Position numbers and translations under genes: made by a program
DNA from: JBBQUP01 sp038212305
Lineage (GTDB): Bacteria; Bacteroidota; Bacteroidia; Bacteroidales; Marinilabiliaceae
Reading direction: 5' to 3'
Assembly (NCBI GenBank): GCA_038212305.1
Contig: JBBQUP010000123.1
Location: forward strand, 1 to 8,038
DNA length: 8,038 nucleotides
Shown: positions 6,563-8,038 of the stretch, piece by piece
How the letters are laid out: each line of letters starts with the position of its first letter
Numbering within the stretch: position 1 is the stretch's first letter
The notes under the pieces: model-generated
What the model was told of the DNA's origin: nothing
The model's database searches: none
Seen by the model: the letters and a program-made list of their open reading frames with translations, nothing else

Positions 6563-7165
6563 CTATTCATTTAATAAAGTAGAAACCGAAAGTGTCGGTT
6601 TAAAAATTAGTGTATTGTAAATTTTATAAGATGCCCAAGCATCGGTTGCTGCATACAATTGCTGTCCTTCGGTTAATTCAGGCTCCTCCCAATTCGATAA
6701 ACGTTGACGTTTAGACATTTTCCCATACAATAAAATGGCTGATAACTTCTTTAAACTAATCTCAACCATTCCTTTCTCTTTGGCCAAGTTTTGCAGTTCA
6801 ACAAATCCTTGAGCTTTAAAGCTTGTCCATTTTTGCAAAGCTTTTATGTCATCTCGAATAGCAGCACCTGCCTTAACAATATTAGGCAATTCGAGTATTT
6901 TAACAATCTCCATTGGCAAGCCAATTATATTTAACCGAATAAGAAAAACCCTATTTGCGGTAGCCAACTGTAACAATGCCACTTTATGAAAAGTGCCTTT
7001 TTTAAAAGCAGGTTTTGTTTCGGTATCAAAACCTAAAATATTGGTAGAACTCAATTCGGATACAACCTCCTCTATTTGAGCCAATGAATCCACCACCACG
7101 ATATCGCCTTTAAAATTAATTAAGGGCAACAAATTTATCTCTTCATTGGTAATGGTTCTATTCAT
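6563..7165 (-). CDS. 3'-5' exonuclease, DEDDy type (RNase D / WRN exonuclease-like)
   Basis: Starting at the ATG at 7165, this is a 200-residue single-domain exonuclease. Exo I is LGFDTET (44-50, Asp47 and Glu49). Exo II is AAIRDDIKAL (101-110, Asp105 or Asp106). Exo III is YAATDAW (171-177, Tyr171 and Asp175), giving the DEDDy set that binds two metal ions and removes nucleotides from 3' ends. No HRDC or polymerase domain is attached, unlike RNase D or Pol I. Whether it acts on DNA or RNA cannot be read from the sequence; its place before an rRNA methyltransferase makes RNA plausible. The open frame runs 54 codons further upstream, but that part overlaps the coding end of the preceding gene in another frame. 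The chosen start begins MNRTITNEEINLLPL, which resembles the normal N-terminus of this family, and leaves a 10-nt gap after the preceding stop. Confidence 0.88.
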   Translation of the reverse strand: MNRTITNEEINLLPLINFKGDIVVVDSLAQIEEVVSELSSTNILGFDTETKPAFKKGTFHKVALLQLATANRVFLIRLNIIGLPMEIVKILELPNIVKAGAAIRDDIKALQKWTSFKAQGFVELQNLAKEKGMVEISLKKLSAILLYGKMSKRQRLSNWEEPELTEGQQLYAATDAWASYKIYNTLIFKPTLSVSTLLNE

Positions 7166-7175
7166 CGATTTATTA

Positions 7176-7814
7176 TTATATAAATGGATTTTCTTCATCC
7201 GCACCCGACCACTCTTGCTGGCGACGAGTAAAAATCCAATCGGCTGTATTTCTTTTTCCCGAAGCGGTCTCTTCTTCATCCTTTTCAGACAAATCGTCGC
7301 CATTAAAGAAAACATTGTGCAATGCACGTAAGCAATTTACCATTTTTTGTCCCCAAAACAACTCGAAATTACTTTGAAGCTCAAACAATGCATCATTCAT
7401 AATTTCAGTAATGCCTGTTCGATAATTTGCTAAAAAATCTGTCAAATCCTGATAAATATCGGCTAAATCTTCAGCAACGCTAGCACTTAAAGCACCTTCT
7501 GAACGATTTATATCTGGCGTAAACACTTCCAAATAATCGTTATGCTTTCCAAGCTTGGCCTCGATTGTAACCTTTACCTCTTCGTAAATCTCCTCTGTGC
7601 AGGTTTTCTCTAAAGGATCATTTAATTCCTCGATAGCTTTAGGCAAAACAACTGCTTTTAAATAAACTAAAGGAAGTAGTTTTAATTGAACTGAAATAAA
7701 CTCCTGCTTAGAAAGTTGATTGCAATTATCAACAATTTGACAAAACTCGCGTGACACAGTCACAAATTCAATTACATTTTTAGAAAAAACCAAATGATCA
7801 AACGCCTCATCCAT
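7176..7814 (-). CDS. DUF5063-type protein of unknown function
   Basis: This is a mostly helical, soluble, acidic protein of 212 residues from the ATG at 7814. It has no signal peptide or membrane segment. It resembles the Bacteroidota family annotated as DUF5063, recognised from the pattern FVTVSREFCQIVDN near the N-terminus, the KLLPLVYLKAVVLP segment, and the tail with NTADWIFTRRQQEW. No catalytic motif is visible and no function is known to me. It is the first gene of a tight minus-strand set: the exonuclease ATG lies 10 nt after its stop and the methyltransferase follows, an arrangement I believe recurs in Bacteroidales, hinting at a shared RNA-related role. A GTG two codons upstream (7820) is in frame but the ATG is preferred. 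The family name is from pattern recognition, not a search. Confidence 0.72.
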   Translation of the reverse strand: MDEAFDHLVFSKNVIEFVTVSREFCQIVDNCNQLSKQEFISVQLKLLPLVYLKAVVLPKAIEELNDPLEKTCTEEIYEEVKVTIEAKLGKHNDYLEVFTPDINRSEGALSASVAEDLADIYQDLTDFLANYRTGITEIMNDALFELQSNFELFWGQKMVNCLRALHNVFFNGDDLSEKDEEETASGKRNTADWIFTRRQQEWSGADEENPFI

Positions 7815-7855
7815 AAGCACAAATACTGGTAATGTCAGTTCAATATATTTAATGT

Positions 7856-7863
7856 CAAAAATA
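7856..7863 (-). promoter_or_regulatory. Candidate -7 promoter box for the DUF5063-exonuclease-rlmI operon
   Basis: On the minus strand TATTTTTG matches TAnnTTTG exactly and lies 41 nt before the ATG at 7814, giving a leader of about 35 nt. No TTG-type -33 element is found at the usual distance. The site is about 60 nt downstream of the transposase stop, so the insertion may border or alter this promoter. Confidence 0.35.
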
Positions 7864-7900
7864 GCAAAATATTTTTTAGCATCATAAATTTAATTTTAAC

Positions 7901-7922
7901 GGTTAATTCTTTTTTTGAGGTG
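7901..7922 (-). repeat. Candidate terminal end of the downstream-located IS
   Basis: Immediately after the transposase stop (minus-strand sense), the plus strand reads GGTTAATTCTTTTTTTGAGG from 7901. IS ends often begin with GG, as in ISL3-type elements, and this tip would lie close to the gene end as is usual. The other end of the IS is outside the window, so the inverted repeat cannot be confirmed. Confidence 0.22.
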
Positions 7923-8038
7923 CTATGAAAAATATTTGGCGATTCTGTATAGAGCAAAATCTTTATCTTTGATTCCATAATTATTAGAAATAAATCGGTT
8001 AATCTTTCCATTTAATCTTTCAGCTTTTGCGTTTGTTT
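7923..8038 (-). CDS. C-terminal end of an ISL3/ISAon1-like transposase (partial)
   Basis: The minus strand is open from the window edge to TAG (7925-7923), giving 37 residues. They begin TNAKAERLNGKINRF and continue with NNYGIKDKDF, then LYRIAKYFS. The pattern 'N-A-x-A-E-x-x-N-x-K-I', then Y-G-x-K/R-D/N and F-x-x-Y/F-R-I, is the C-terminal signature of ISL3/IS204/IS1001-type DDE transposases, in which the Glu of 'AE' is the last catalytic acid. The N-terminal part lies beyond the window. It is unrelated to the transposase fragment at the other end. It reads in the same direction as, and directly towards, the DUF5063 gene. Confidence 0.7.
   Translation of the reverse strand, partial: TNAKAERLNGKINRFISNNYGIKDKDFALYRIAKYFS

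Noticed and set aside
7166..7327. The 54-codon N-terminal extension of the exonuclease reading frame
   Set aside because: It overlaps the coding 3' end of the DUF5063 gene in another frame and looks like low-complexity shadow translation. The internal ATG at 7165 gives a normal family N-terminus.
7146..7331. Plus-strand open frame across the DUF5063-exonuclease junction
   Set aside because: Antisense to two genes, without start context or domain; a shadow frame.
1..8038. CRISPR array, tRNA or rRNA genes, replication origin, defence or secretion system
   Set aside because: No regularly spaced repeats, no cloverleaf-like segment and no marker genes of such systems were seen on either strand. 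The only direct repeat has two copies.
1..8038. The two terminal transposases as ends of one composite transposon
   Set aside because: The two C-terminal fragments belong to different families and lie in inward-facing orientation, so they cannot act as matching ends of a single composite element; the enclosed genes look like core chromosome.

Overview
The window looks like chromosomal DNA of a low-GC Bacteroidota bacterium, perhaps a marine or anaerobic member of the Bacteroidales/Marinilabiliales. The clues are protein style (a HDLRSP-type histidine kinase, a DUF5063 protein next to a DEDDy exonuclease), the near absence of Shine-Dalgarno sequences, and two TATTTTTG boxes fitting the Bacteroidota -7 consensus TAnnTTTG. 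The lineage is inferred; no rRNA or other marker gene is present.

Layout. Bases 1-87 are the last codons of a plus-strand transposase, probably IS1595/ISXO2-like. A complete plus-strand membrane histidine kinase follows (180-1631). It converges on tex across a repeat-rich intergenic segment (about 1623-1812). The rest of the window is a minus-strand block, in transcription order: a DUF5063-type protein (7814-7176), a 3'-5' exonuclease (7165-6563), an RlmI-like rRNA methyltransferase (6546-5359), an RhlE-like DEAD-box RNA helicase (5245-4007) and Tex (3933-1804). Bases 8038-7923 are the last 37 codons of a second, unrelated minus-strand transposase, probably ISL3/ISAon1-like.

The minus-strand genes are mostly nucleic-acid housekeeping: rRNA base methylation, RNA unwinding, transcription/RNA-associated Tex, and a nuclease. 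The first three are tightly packed (10 and 16 nt gaps) and probably form one operon. Helicase and tex follow after gaps of 113 and 73 nt that hold palindromes or hairpins, so they may be separate or attenuated units. The histidine kinase has no response regulator in view.

I see no previously undescribed multi-gene system. The most unusual item is the convergent intergenic segment between the kinase and tex. It has nested direct and inverted repeats whose outer ends supply the final Leu-Asn-stop codons of both genes, which suggests a small MITE-like element or an elaborate bidirectional terminator. The second point of interest is that IS remnants or copies lie directly upstream of the first gene on each side.
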